DNA of 64,000 bases from Marixanthomonas spongiae (GCF_003095375.1 NZ_QEHR01000004.1:62001-126000), one strand, 5' to 3'; shown: positions 15,247 through 23,830, numbered from the stretch's first letter. Notes: generated from the sequence alone by a model not told the origin. Numbers and translations: made by a program.

Positions 15247-17802
15247 TTATTCCACAGGTTCATTTTCACCGTTTAAGTAAGTGTTTAGGTTTTTGTGAAT
15301 TTGAACGATCTTGTAGTTAGGGGTCGAAATTTCAAAAGAAGGTTTCGTTATCTTGAATTCTTTGTTTTCTTTAAGCGCCTGTGCAAAATTGCGCCCGCCG
15401 GTCTTGGTGTTCAGCCCGTGGATCACAACCAGTCTGGTTTCTGGGGTATAATAATCCAGCGAGACGCTCATATTAGTGTAGCGATAGGCATCAATGGCTT
15501 CGTCCAATTTATCTTTTAATGCTTGGGCGGCCTCGGTTTCGGTGCTGTCAAATGTATAGACCACTTTCCAACTTTTGGCTTCGGCATCAGGGACAAAATC
15601 GCTGGACTCGATACTGCGCAATGTTTTTCCGTAGATAAATTCGGCTTGTTTTCCTTCTTCGGAATTAGGATAATTCAACGCTATGAAATTCAATGCTTTT
15701 TTATACGCATCGAACCCTTGCTGGCGGCCTATGGCGGTTGCTTTCAACAATTCGAACTTCGGTACGATATCGGTTCCTGTATATTGCGAAATGTAGGCGT
15801 CGCTTTGTTCTATAACATAGTCATACTTGGAGTTTTCAAAATCCTTGTACAATTGGTTGTACTTGTATTCTGGGCTGGACTCATCGGTTGCCAATGCTGT
15901 ATTGGGGTTACGCAAAATTTCAGCATATCGCGAATCGGGATGATTGGTTATGATGTCGTTTTTGTATTTAGTGGCCAACGGCTCGTTGCCCTGCTCATCA
16001 TAAATTTTATACAAATTGTATTTAGACGGAAGGATCAAGCGTTTTTCGGGCTTGTAGGTCAATAATTTTTCCAGCCGCTGAGTCGCAAGATCGTATTCCT
16101 TAAATTTTTCTTTATAGATAAGCCCCAATTGATAATAGGCAAAGTTACGGTCATCGGCCAAGCTATCGATCACTTTTTCATCGGTCGGTATTTTGGCGAT
16201 GTAAGTTTGCGGGTCAAACCGTTTGTTGCCCGTGATTACTTCAACGGGTTCTATTTCTTCTTCGGCAATTAATGACGATTGTTTTTCAGAACGCCTCCAG
16301 TTGTCTTCCAGTTCCCGGTCACCCCAAACTTTTTTGAATTGTTGTTTCCCGTAAGCGACTGTGGTAGGATTGTAAAAGTAAAACGTGCCTTGGTTTTTAG
16401 GTCCTCCAGGCCCCGAATTTTTTGTGTAGAACTCGTTATTGGCAATGCTCTGTTGTTCTTTTACCCTTGCCAAGGAGTCGGCTATGGCTTTTTCTTTCAG
16501 TTTTGTGGTGTAATCGGTAAAATAGGCCAGTTGTTCGGCTTCGCTCATTCTGGCAAAACGCAGGATGCTGTCGTTTTCAATGGCAATATCTTCGTATTTT
16601 ATAACGTCGTCCAGGTTATCGCGTTTCTTTTTAATACGGCGGTGTTTACGGGTGTTCTGTTCTAAGTTGGTCAAGGTACTGTCATAATATGCTCCAGCGG
16701 TCTTGTAATTTGCCGCATCGAAATTGATGATGGCCAATGTTTCATAGTTTTTGGACTGCAAGATTTGGTCTGGGGAGTTTTCCTTAATGGACTTGTTGTA
16801 ATATTTAACCGCTGTTTCTATACTGTCGAGGTTGTAGTAATATTCGCCTATCTGGTTGTATATTTTATCAAGAAAAGGTCGGTTTTCACGATTTTCGGCC
16901 AATTCGTTCAGTAACGTTAAAAAGGCGGTCTTATCTTCGTTGTCGTAATCGAAATTACGGGCCTTGGCAATATAGGCGTTTATCATGTACACCCGGGGCG
17001 ATTTGCGGTTCAGTTCAATTACTTGGTCAAAGGCCATATTGGCGCTGTCGCGCAGGCCCAAACGGTTGTAAAGCTGTCCTTTAATGTAGTTGTAGCGTCC
17101 TTTCAGTTCGTTGTTTTCAACGTTTGAAGCGGCAATTTTCATATACGGCAACGCTTCGGCAATGGAATCCATATTAACATAGGCTTCGGCCATAATGGCG
17201 GCAACGTCTGCTAATTCGGTTTCATCCATTTCAATCTTTTCGCGCTCTACATCTTCCAAAAGTTCTTGCAGGCTCTCCAGGGCTATTTCTTCATTGTCCA
17301 ACCGGATGTTCGCTTTTGCTTTCCACACATTGGCATTGGTAATGTTGTTACTGGTAGGGTAGCGGTCTAAAATAAAGTTGAAGGCATCCAAAGATGGGAT
17401 AAAGCGGCCGTCGTAGTACCGCGCCTTGCCCAGTAGCATATAGGCTTCGTCTATTTGTGGATTGTGCTCTTTGTTGTTTACATAGACCGAATGTTTTTGA
17501 ATAGCCTTGGCGGCTTTCTCTTCTGCACGGGCAAAATTGCCACTTTTAGTCTCTCCCGGGAGGGTCGCATTTTCGTCCAGGTCCAAACGCTCAACGGGCA
17601 GGATTTCCCAAAAATTGTCACGGTAGCCTGTGGCCAGTTCTTCTTTACCGTCTTCAAAAGCCAGATTTCCATTGTAGAGCGTGTTGTATTCTGCCGTTAC
17701 CGCATGGTAATTACGGCTCATAAAGGTGTTCTTTTTTCGCGAACAAGCCGCAAAAACCAGAACTGCCAATAAAAAAAGTGTGGTTCTATAAATGCCTTTC
17801 AA
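15247..17802 (-). CDS. porW: TPR lipoprotein, PorW/SprE family (T9SS and gliding)
   Basis: 851 residues. A type II signal peptide ends in FAAC with acylated C20; the following SRKK lacks a surface-export signal, so a periplasm-facing anchor is expected. The rest is largely helical tetratricopeptide-like repeats (for example DSIAEALPYMKIAASN and DSIETAVKYYNKSIKEN). The opening after the lipobox (NTFMSRNYHAVTAEYNTLYNGNLAFEDGKEEL, described here in parts) and the length match SprE of Flavobacterium johnsoniae/PorW of Porphyromonas, needed for type IX secretion and gliding. The assignment rests on memory of that family. The start codon is TTG: an in-frame TAA lies five codons upstream and no ATG precedes the signal peptide. 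Confidence 0.8.
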   Translation of the reverse strand: MKGIYRTTLFLLAVLVFAACSRKKNTFMSRNYHAVTAEYNTLYNGNLAFEDGKEELATGYRDNFWEILPVERLDLDENATLPGETKSGNFARAEEKAAKAIQKHSVYVNNKEHNPQIDEAYMLLGKARYYDGRFIPSLDAFNFILDRYPTSNNITNANVWKAKANIRLDNEEIALESLQELLEDVEREKIEMDETELADVAAIMAEAYVNMDSIAEALPYMKIAASNVENNELKGRYNYIKGQLYNRLGLRDSANMAFDQVIELNRKSPRVYMINAYIAKARNFDYDNEDKTAFLTLLNELAENRENRPFLDKIYNQIGEYYYNLDSIETAVKYYNKSIKENSPDQILQSKNYETLAIINFDAANYKTAGAYYDSTLTNLEQNTRKHRRIKKKRDNLDDVIKYEDIAIENDSILRFARMSEAEQLAYFTDYTTKLKEKAIADSLARVKEQQSIANNEFYTKNSGPGGPKNQGTFYFYNPTTVAYGKQQFKKVWGDRELEDNWRRSEKQSSLIAEEEIEPVEVITGNKRFDPQTYIAKIPTDEKVIDSLADDRNFAYYQLGLIYKEKFKEYDLATQRLEKLLTYKPEKRLILPSKYNLYKIYDEQGNEPLATKYKNDIITNHPDSRYAEILRNPNTALATDESSPEYKYNQLYKDFENSKYDYVIEQSDAYISQYTGTDIVPKFELLKATAIGRQQGFDAYKKALNFIALNYPNSEEGKQAEFIYGKTLRSIESSDFVPDAEAKSWKVVYTFDSTETEAAQALKDKLDEAIDAYRYTNMSVSLDYYTPETRLVVIHGLNTKTGGRNFAQALKENKEFKITKPSFEISTPNYKIVQIHKNLNTYLNGENEPVE

Positions 17803-17968
17803 AATGATGTCAATTTAGTATGGTACTGTAACTTAAAAGCGTCGTTTTTAGTATATAATTATAAGAAATAGGCTGTAAAAATAAGGTTCTTTTTGGTTTC
17901 TTTAAGGTTATAACGTTAAAAATTGGCGGGAATTGGTCTATTTGTGTCCTTTAAACTATTTTACTTTG

Positions 17969-17976
17969 TAAATTTG
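17969..17976 (+). promoter_or_regulatory. Bacteroidetes -7 element (TAAATTTG) for the PaaE-like gene
   Basis: Exact TAnnTTTG followed by C, 16 bases before the ATG at 17993. A TTTG at 17941-17944 is a possible -33, with a slightly long 24-base spacer. Confidence 0.55.
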
Positions 17977-17992
17977 CGAAAAATTGAAATCT

Positions 17993-19054
17993 ATGAGTGG
18001 CTTTCACGCGCTACCCGTTTCCGAAATAAACAAGGAAACCCCCAACGCTATATCGATTACCTTTTCTATTCCCGAAGATTTGAAAGAACTTTTTTCGTTC
18101 AAAGCGGGGCAATATATTACCATAAAACATACGCTTGACGATACCGAACTGCGTCGTGCCTATTCCATATGCTGCACCCCAGACAGCGGCATTTTAAAGG
18201 TGAGTGTAAAAAAAGTAGATGGCGGCACATTTTCGGTTTTCGCCAATACCAAGCTAAAAGTGGGCGATACCTTGGAAGTGTTCCCGCCAGAAGGTAAGTT
18301 TGTTTTTGACCCCAAAGATGAAGAAGCCAACGAAATCTCGGACCACTATGCTGCTTTTGCTGCCGGAAGCGGGATTACACCCGTGCTCTCCATTGTTAAA
18401 ACCATATTGAAAGAAGTGCCAAACAGCACCTTCTTGTTGGTCTATGGAAACCAATCGTTGGTTGAGACCATGTTCCACAGCGAGCTTTTGGAGCTTCAAA
18501 AGCAATACGAAGATCGGTTGTTTATTGAATTTGTTTATAGCCGAAAGTTGGAAAACGATGCTATATTTGGGCGTATTGAACGCTCTACGGTCAATATGCT
18601 GCTGAAAAACAAATTCAAGGACCGAACCTTTAACTCCTTTTACCTTTGCGGCCCCGAACCGATGATTGATGAAGTGTCTTCTACTTTAAAAGAAAACGGC
18701 ATCAACGAAAAACAGATTCATTTTGAATTGTTCAATACCGCCGAAAAAGGGTTGCTGACCAAAAAACATGATGGCGACACCCAAGTGACCATCACCCTGG
18801 ATGATGAAGTGGAAACTTTTTCCATGCCTCAGAAAAAATCGGTGTTGGATGCTGCGCTGGATCACGATTTAGATCCGCCATATTCTTGTCAAGGCGGGAT
18901 TTGCAGTACCTGCATTGCCCGTATCAAAGAAGGTAAAGCCGAAATGCGCAAAAACCAAATTTTGACCGATGATGAGATTGCCGAAGGACTTATTTTAACC
19001 TGTCAAGCACATCCTACTACCGAAACGTTATCGGTTGATTATGATGATGTGTAA
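17993..19054 (+). CDS. PaaE-like flavin/ferredoxin oxidoreductase with C-terminal [2Fe-2S] domain
   Basis: 353 residues in three domains: FAD-binding barrel with the R-x-Y-S motif (RRAYSICC), NAD(P)-binding domain (AAGSGITPVLSIVKT), and a plant-type ferredoxin domain with four cluster cysteines at about C299, C304, C307 and C337 (CQGGICSTC then CQAHP). This is the architecture of PaaE, the reductase of phenylacetyl-CoA epoxidase, and of related monooxygenase reductases. No paaABCD genes or other oxygenase are nearby, so the electron acceptor is unknown. The ATG at 17993 is preferred over a TTG nine bases earlier. Confidence 0.88.
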   Translation: MSGFHALPVSEINKETPNAISITFSIPEDLKELFSFKAGQYITIKHTLDDTELRRAYSICCTPDSGILKVSVKKVDGGTFSVFANTKLKVGDTLEVFPPEGKFVFDPKDEEANEISDHYAAFAAGSGITPVLSIVKTILKEVPNSTFLLVYGNQSLVETMFHSELLELQKQYEDRLFIEFVYSRKLENDAIFGRIERSTVNMLLKNKFKDRTFNSFYLCGPEPMIDEVSSTLKENGINEKQIHFELFNTAEKGLLTKKHDGDTQVTITLDDEVETFSMPQKKSVLDAALDHDLDPPYSCQGGICSTCIARIKEGKAEMRKNQILTDDEIAEGLILTCQAHPTTETLSVDYDDV

Positions 19055-19068
19055 AACCCTCACTTAAT

Positions 19069-19085
19069 CTCTCCCAAGGGGAGAG
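19069..19085. terminator. Short hairpin CTCTCCC-AAG-GGGAGAG after the reductase gene
   Basis: A perfect 7-base stem with a 3-base loop, 14 bases beyond the stop codon. There is no long T run, so it could equally be a dispersed repeat. Confidence 0.45.
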
Positions 19086-19153
19086 GGACTTGATTGTGAT
19101 TTTTTTACACAATAATCGATATTTTAATTTATAGCTTTTTAATTGAATAGATT

Positions 19154-19186
19154 AGACCTCAAAGGTTTCAAAAACCTTTGAGGTCT
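19154..19186. terminator. Bidirectional terminator/palindrome between convergent genes
   Basis: A perfect 15-base stem (AGACCTCAAAGGTTT and complement) with loop CAA, followed by TCTTCTTT on the plus strand, between the reductase (+) and GT9 (-) genes. Same family as 4465 and 29127. Confidence 0.75.
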
Positions 19187-19209
19187 TCTTTAATGTTAAT
19201 TTTAAATAA

Positions 19210-20241
19210 CTAAAAAACTTTAAAAACAGCTTCAACAACCGTTTTCGGAGCGATGCTTTTCATTACATTTTCATATCCTTCAGGAAATTTGTTTCCATAA
19301 ATAGAGGTAGGTATTAACGGGTATTGTTCCCTATCTGCCGTTAACTGGTTTGCAATAGGCTGATTAAAAGGTACAAAACCAGCAAACGGATGCGTAACGC
19401 CCCAAAGCGTAATGACCGGAATGCCAAACATGGCTGCCAAATGTCCATTGCCACTATCCATAGAGAGCATGCCGTCTAAATTTGAAATCAGTGCCAGTTC
19501 TTCTTCAAAAGTCAATTGGCCAGCAACATTGGTTACTTGCGTGAAATTTGAAGCCAACTTATTCAAAAGCTCTTCTTCTTTTTTACCACCGCCAAATAAG
19601 AAGATTTTAAACTTTTCGGTTTTGTGTAATTCTGAAATTACTACTTTCATCAATTCCAACGGATACATTTTACTTTCGTGAGCCGCAAAAGGTGCAATCC
19701 CGATAGCTTTTTTGGTATGTTTTCCTATTAAATTGTGCAACCTCTTGTTAAGCTGTTGCCTTTCGGGAACAGTATGTTGAGAAAGGTCTAACGGAAAGCC
19801 TAATTTTTCAAAAACATCGGCGTATCGTTGGTGCGTTGTTTTTAATTGAGTGAATTTTTTGTTTTCTGAAGCAGTGAGTTCTCGTTTTTCTTCTCTTCCT
19901 TTATCAATCGTAGCAGTTTGTACACCGCGTACCCGTAGGTAATTCGATATTATTTTTGACCGGATTACATTGTGTAAATCGGCCACTGCATCTATTCCTG
20001 CTGATTTTGCTTCGTTAGCCAACTTTAACAACCCAAAACCCTTGTGTTTTCCATACACATCGGCTTCTAAAAATTCTACAGTCGGTATGGTATTAAAAAA
20101 AGGTTTAAAGTGCTTTTTTGAAACTACTGTGAGTTTAACTTCAGGATATGTTTTAGCAAAAACCTGCAAGACCGGTACCGTCATAGCCACATCACCCATT
20201 GCAGAGAGGCGGATTACGAGGATGTGAGTGGGTTTGGGCAT
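19210..20241 (-). CDS. Glycosyltransferase family 9 (heptosyltransferase-like)
   Basis: 343 residues. N-terminus ILVIRLSAMGDVAMTVPVLQVFAKTYP is the GT9 hallmark, as are MLSMDSGNGHLAAMFGIPVITLWGVTHP and IGIAPFAAHESKMYP in the donor-binding half. Family members transfer ADP-heptose or related sugars during lipopolysaccharide core assembly on the inner-membrane face. It lies near a DUF4254 gene with the same orientation, a pairing common in this group. Acceptor and donor are not determined by sequence. Confidence 0.9.
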   Translation of the reverse strand: MPKPTHILVIRLSAMGDVAMTVPVLQVFAKTYPEVKLTVVSKKHFKPFFNTIPTVEFLEADVYGKHKGFGLLKLANEAKSAGIDAVADLHNVIRSKIISNYLRVRGVQTATIDKGREEKRELTASENKKFTQLKTTHQRYADVFEKLGFPLDLSQHTVPERQQLNKRLHNLIGKHTKKAIGIAPFAAHESKMYPLELMKVVISELHKTEKFKIFLFGGGKKEEELLNKLASNFTQVTNVAGQLTFEEELALISNLDGMLSMDSGNGHLAAMFGIPVITLWGVTHPFAGFVPFNQPIANQLTADREQYPLIPTSIYGNKFPEGYENVMKSIAPKTVVEAVFKVF

Positions 20242-20259
20242 GGTTTTAACTTTGATGCC

Positions 20260-20321
20260 GGTGGCTTCGATACAATTTAATTTGGTGATGTACCATCACG
20301 GAATTAAATCACTCAGCCACC
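20260..20321. repeat. Dispersed palindrome, GGTGG...CCACC family, copy 1
   Basis: Ends GGTGGCT (20260-20266) and AGCCACC (20315-20321) are perfectly inverted. Inside are a TTTAATT/AATTAAA pair and a GTGATG-tac-CATCAC hairpin. Read on the minus strand it has the GGTGGyTGAGTG...TGTATCGAArCCACC pattern shared with copy 2. Confidence 0.7.
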
Positions 20322-20401
20322 TTAGGTTTGGCAGTTTGAATACGATGTAAGATATATCTCAAAAATTTTGAAACCCTTTAACTACCCCGTCAGCAAGCTG
20401 C

Positions 20402-20428
20402 CACCCCTCCTTGAAAAAAGGAGGGGTG
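20402..20428. terminator. Hairpin CACCCCTCCTT / AAGGAGGGGTG
   Basis: A perfect 11-base stem with a 5-base loop, eight bases beyond the stop of the DUF4254 gene. The surrounding CTACCCCGTCAGCAAGCTG text is of a type I associate with repeats in flavobacterial genomes. Could serve as terminator for the minus-strand gene. Confidence 0.55.
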
Positions 20429-20436
20429 CTCTAAAA

Positions 20437-21045
20437 TTACTTTTCGCCGCGAAGAACTGGGTTTAGCTCGTCGTCGTTGTACATTTTCATTTGTTTGTAC
20501 ACTTTCATGTACTTATCGCCATTGGCAATATCGTCCAGCAACTGGTTAATGGCGGTGCTTAAGTCAACTCGTTGTTCCAGCAATACATTCAATTTAGCTT
20601 TACAAGCGGCTTGGTGTTTTTGCGAGGCATCTTTGCGATTGGCCTCTTCGTTCATATGGTATATTTTCAATGCCAGTATGGACAAGCGGTCAATGCCCCA
20701 AGCTGGGCTCTCGGTGTTGATGCTGGCATTATCTTTCACTTTTACGTCTTTGAACTTCTCTAGAAAATAGCTATCGATATATTCTACTGTATCGGTACGG
20801 TCTTGATTAGAGGCATCGATTTGCCGTTTCAATTTTAATGCGCCCACAGGATCAATGTTTGGATCGCGAATGATATCTTCATAATGCCATTGCACGGTAT
20901 CGATCCAGCATTTCCTATACAATAAATGTTCGATTAGCTCTGAATCCTTATCATACGGATTGGTAAACGGCTGGTCCACCGAATCGATTTCGTGATATTT
21001 ATTGATTACTTCCTTAAATATTTTGTTGGCTTTGTCGCTGAACAT
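20437..21045 (-). CDS. DUF4254 family protein
   Basis: 202 residues, helical and soluble, with the family-typical opening (ANKIFKEVINKYHEIDSVDQP) and YRKCWIDTVQWHYEDIIRDP. Function unknown; the family is often found beside lipopolysaccharide glycosyltransferases, as here. It is flanked on both sides by copies of the GGTGG...CCACC palindrome and has a TAnnTTTG element 34 bases upstream. Confidence 0.85.
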   Translation of the reverse strand: MFSDKANKIFKEVINKYHEIDSVDQPFTNPYDKDSELIEHLLYRKCWIDTVQWHYEDIIRDPNIDPVGALKLKRQIDASNQDRTDTVEYIDSYFLEKFKDVKVKDNASINTESPAWGIDRLSILALKIYHMNEEANRKDASQKHQAACKAKLNVLLEQRVDLSTAINQLLDDIANGDKYMKVYKQMKMYNDDELNPVLRGEK

Positions 21046-21066
21046 AGTGTTTTTGTTTTTTAAATC

Positions 21067-21148
21067 GGTGGTTTCGTTACAAATTTACGAAATGCTTTTG
21101 CAATTTGTGAATTCACCACCTGAATAATGGCAGGAAAGCTCAACCACC
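21067..21148. repeat. Dispersed palindrome, GGTGG...CCACC family, diverged copy 3
   Basis: Begins GGTGGTTTCG (21067) and ends GCTCAACCACC (21148); in reverse orientation this is GGTGGTTGAG...CGAAACCACC, the same termini as copies 1 and 2, with a longer, unrelated interior. A second CACCACC ends at 21120. Confidence 0.5.
21080..21087 (-). promoter_or_regulatory. Bacteroidetes -7 element (TAAATTTG) for the DUF4254 gene
   Basis: Exact TAnnTTTG on the minus strand, 34 bases before the ATG at 21045. It lies inside the diverged palindrome. Confidence 0.45.
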
Positions 21149-21204
21149 TCACAATTGGACTTTTATTATTATCAATTAATGCATCTTAGAAAAAATAATC
21201 CTTG

Positions 21205-21249
21205 GGTGGTTGAGTGTTCCGCCAAAAGGCGGAATGTATCGAAACCACC
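21205..21249. repeat. Dispersed palindrome, GGTGG...CCACC family, copy 2
   Basis: Ends GGTGGTT (21205-21211) and AACCACC (21243-21249). The centre is a perfect TTCCGCC-AAAA-GGCGGAA hairpin (21217-21234). It ends five bases beyond the stop of the methyltransferase gene and may act as its terminator. Confidence 0.7.
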
Positions 21250-21254
21250 GATTC

Positions 21255-22256
21255 CTATTTTTTCTCCAATATATGCAAATATTCAACGGTTGCATTGGCT
21301 TTATGGTTTCGGTTTTCGGTTTTATCGGCTTTAAAGCGTTGGTATTGCTTTGTTTCTAAACTGTACTTCCCAAAACGTTTCATTATGGTTTCCACCTCAT
21401 CCCGGCTCATTAGTCCTTCGTTGTTGTAACTTAAAAAAATGTGGTCGAACTGGGCGTTTTCAATCAATTCGGTGAACGATTGCAGTACCTCTCCTTTTTT
21501 GCAATAATCGCTTTTGTAATACTCCCGAAGGCCGGTTTTCCCTTTAGGCACAAAGGTATCGTATTTTGCAATAGTATTGAGCAGATGATAGTTGGCACCG
21601 TATTGCCGCGCGTTGTAGGGTGGGTCTAAGTATAAAATATCGCCTTCAATTTCCGTAATGAGTTGGTTGCTGTCTTTTTGAAATACTTGGTGTGAATGTT
21701 CTGTTTTCTGAAACACTGCTGGTTTAATTATCATTTTTTTTGCCGCGGAAGCTTTTATTTTTTTTAAGAATGCGCCATAAACCGAAGCGGTGTTCGCCAC
21801 CTTATCGGCACTTTCCAATAACGAAGCCAAGAGAAAGTAATATTGGTTTTTATCTATTTCTGAAGCATTGCGCCAAACTTCAATTTGTTGGCGGGCGGCG
21901 TCTATTTTCTGTCCGTTTTCCGAAGTGAAATACAGCCGTCTTGCTTTTCCACCTTCAGAATAATTATCGAAAACAAATCCTTTTTGGGGTTTTAGGTCGT
22001 TCAATTGAGAAAGCAACATTTCAGAAGAAGCTATTTCAGTATGGTTACCAATATAATTCCTGTTCAACACATAGCTGTAAAACTCCACATCGTTGGCAAT
22101 TATTTGCTTTACGTGGGTTTTAAAGGTGCGGCCTACAATCCCGGTTCCGGCGAAGAGGTCGCAGAAAGTTTTTTGGGACAAATCACTTCCGCAGACCGAG
22201 GTGACGGTGTCGAAAATAAAGGAAGATAGTTTATGTTTAGAGCCTATGTAATTCAT
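21255..22256 (-). CDS. DNA N6-adenine methyltransferase, D12 class (candidate type II modification enzyme)
   Basis: 333 residues from the ATG at 22256. The AdoMet-binding motif I is FCDLFAGTGIVG at residues 31-42, and catalytic motif IV is D211-P-P-Y214. The opening NYIGSKHKLSSFI is typical of D12-class modification enzymes. The ATG overlaps the TGA of the upstream nuclease-like gene (ATGA), which strongly suggests a coupled restriction-modification pair. Target sequence cannot be read from the protein. Expected action: methylation of adenine in a short recognition site to protect host DNA. Confidence 0.88.
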   Translation of the reverse strand: MNYIGSKHKLSSFIFDTVTSVCGSDLSQKTFCDLFAGTGIVGRTFKTHVKQIIANDVEFYSYVLNRNYIGNHTEIASSEMLLSQLNDLKPQKGFVFDNYSEGGKARRLYFTSENGQKIDAARQQIEVWRNASEIDKNQYYFLLASLLESADKVANTASVYGAFLKKIKASAAKKMIIKPAVFQKTEHSHQVFQKDSNQLITEIEGDILYLDPPYNARQYGANYHLLNTIAKYDTFVPKGKTGLREYYKSDYCKKGEVLQSFTELIENAQFDHIFLSYNNEGLMSRDEVETIMKRFGKYSLETKQYQRFKADKTENRNHKANATVEYLHILEKK

Positions 22257-22897
22257 GTTGTCACCCAAATAATTGCACTTAACGCTTGTGAATTGTCTGC
22301 AAAAGTAAGGGAATGTAGCTTGTTAGGATTGAAATTGGAAACATATTTTTCTATTTCGGCTTTAAGCAAGGAAAGATTGGCTTTCAGCTTCCAATGCTCC
22401 CCGTTTTTATCAAAAACCACAATGAACAAGCGGTTTTTTAAGTGATGTCGTTGTTGTATGCTTTGATTATCATACAACCACTCAATCAATTCTTTTTCAT
22501 GTGTTTTTGCATACGCCCAAGACTTTTTAAACTGCTTGGGGAACACCGTGGTTTTATGGTCAAACGGGATGTTTTGTATGCTAAAATCGACCAAGCGGTC
22601 TTTTGGATTATCTGTTGGGGTTACTTGGGTTAAGTTTGTGAAAATATGCTCCACAGCAGTAGCGCTCCAAAAGTTGTACCAGCGGTTTATGGTGTAATTG
22701 AAAAGGTCGCGTTTGTTTAAGTTATGTACCCTAACCACCTTGGCCATTTTTGGCATCAATGCCTCCCAAGTCTCCGTTCTGTATATAAAGTTGGTATAAC
22801 CGTCCCACAAATTGTTTTGTTTACGACCCCATACATACGGATACTGTAAGCGCTTTTGCAGTTCTGCTTCTAATGCTTTAAGGTTTAAAGTTTTCAT
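22253..22897 (-). CDS. Candidate type II restriction endonuclease, PD-(D/E)XK-like
   Basis: 214 residues, not matched to a family I know. Residues 102-115 read LVDFSIQNIPFDHK, giving D104 and D113-x-K115 with the spacing of a PD-(D/E)XK nuclease core; E83 in the preceding helix (TAVEHIF) could complete the site. No membrane segment. It is coupled at both ends by four-base ATGA overlaps: to the upstream DUF6427 gene and to the downstream adenine methyltransferase gene. That context is the main reason for calling it a restriction enzyme. It could instead be a nuclease-fold protein of another function. Confidence 0.65.
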   Translation of the reverse strand: MKTLNLKALEAELQKRLQYPYVWGRKQNNLWDGYTNFIYRTETWEALMPKMAKVVRVHNLNKRDLFNYTINRWYNFWSATAVEHIFTNLTQVTPTDNPKDRLVDFSIQNIPFDHKTTVFPKQFKKSWAYAKTHEKELIEWLYDNQSIQQRHHLKNRLFIVVFDKNGEHWKLKANLSLLKAEIEKYVSNFNPNKLHSLTFADNSQALSAIIWVTT

Positions 22898-23817
22898 ATA
22901 AATAACAATACAATAGGAACCAAAACCACCAACCAGAGCAACCCTTCCTTAAAACGGGCTTCTTGTACGTTTTCAATATAATTGGTTACAATCACCGATA
23001 AGGGAGCAATGATAAAAAACAGCTCGGCTCCTGTTTTTTCAGGGCTAAACAAGGCAATGGCCATACAAACAGCTAGTGTTATAAGTAACAAAATAGCATT
23101 GGGTTTTTCCTTTTTTGACAACGAAGCGATTTTTAGGAGCCTAAAGGGCAAGGACCAAATTAAAAACGTGGCCATAATAGCGGCCGGAAGTAATATTTTA
23201 ATGTTATTATAAGCAGAAAAGTCTAAACTTATCGTTGGAATCCACTCAGCTATCCATAAAAATGAGTCGTCCACCAGTAGGTGAAAGCTTACCGCCAAAA
23301 TAAATACGGCCATAAAACCAATAAACGGGATGATAAACAGCCGGTGGTTGGTTTCGGGTTTCTGCAAGATGGAGAAAAACAATAATACAAAAAACATCAG
23401 GCTCCAAAAGTAAAACAATGCCGCCACGGTTATCCACAACGAGGCGTCGAGTATTTTTCGTTCAGTGTTTTTTTCAGAAGAAAGGCTCACCAACCTCCTA
23501 AAAGCCATTAGCAAAAACACATTGGCGAGCAGAATGTCCCGGTTCAAGAAAATAACGGGCAAGGTGATTAAAAAACAGGTGAAGAGCAGGACGGTGTACG
23601 TGTTTTTATAGGTAAGGTCGTTTTTGCGCACGATGAAATCCAAAAGAAAAATAGCAAAGACCGACCAGCCTATAAAAAACAGGTTGACCAGCAATTGCGA
23701 AAAGCCGAGGGCGTTTTCAACCCGTACCAAGGCCCCAAACACATAGCCCAGAAAGATGACCGCCCCGAAGACCACGAAATTAATTGGTTTGGATTTTCCG
23801 AAAAAACTTGTAAGCAT
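22894..23817 (-). CDS. DUF6427-like polytopic membrane protein
   Basis: 307 residues with about eight to ten membrane helices and an opening (MLTSFFGKSKPINFVVFGAVIFL) I associate with the flavobacterial DUF6427 family, usually found by purD. No transport or catalytic motif seen. Its last four bases overlap the start of the nuclease-like gene. Divergent from the small gene at 23857. Confidence 0.7.
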   Translation of the reverse strand: MLTSFFGKSKPINFVVFGAVIFLGYVFGALVRVENALGFSQLLVNLFFIGWSVFAIFLLDFIVRKNDLTYKNTYTVLLFTCFLITLPVIFLNRDILLANVFLLMAFRRLVSLSSEKNTERKILDASLWITVAALFYFWSLMFFVLLFFSILQKPETNHRLFIIPFIGFMAVFILAVSFHLLVDDSFLWIAEWIPTISLDFSAYNNIKILLPAAIMATFLIWSLPFRLLKIASLSKKEKPNAILLLITLAVCMAIALFSPEKTGAELFFIIAPLSVIVTNYIENVQEARFKEGLLWLVVLVPIVLLFI

Positions 23818-23830
23818 AGCGGGTATTGTC

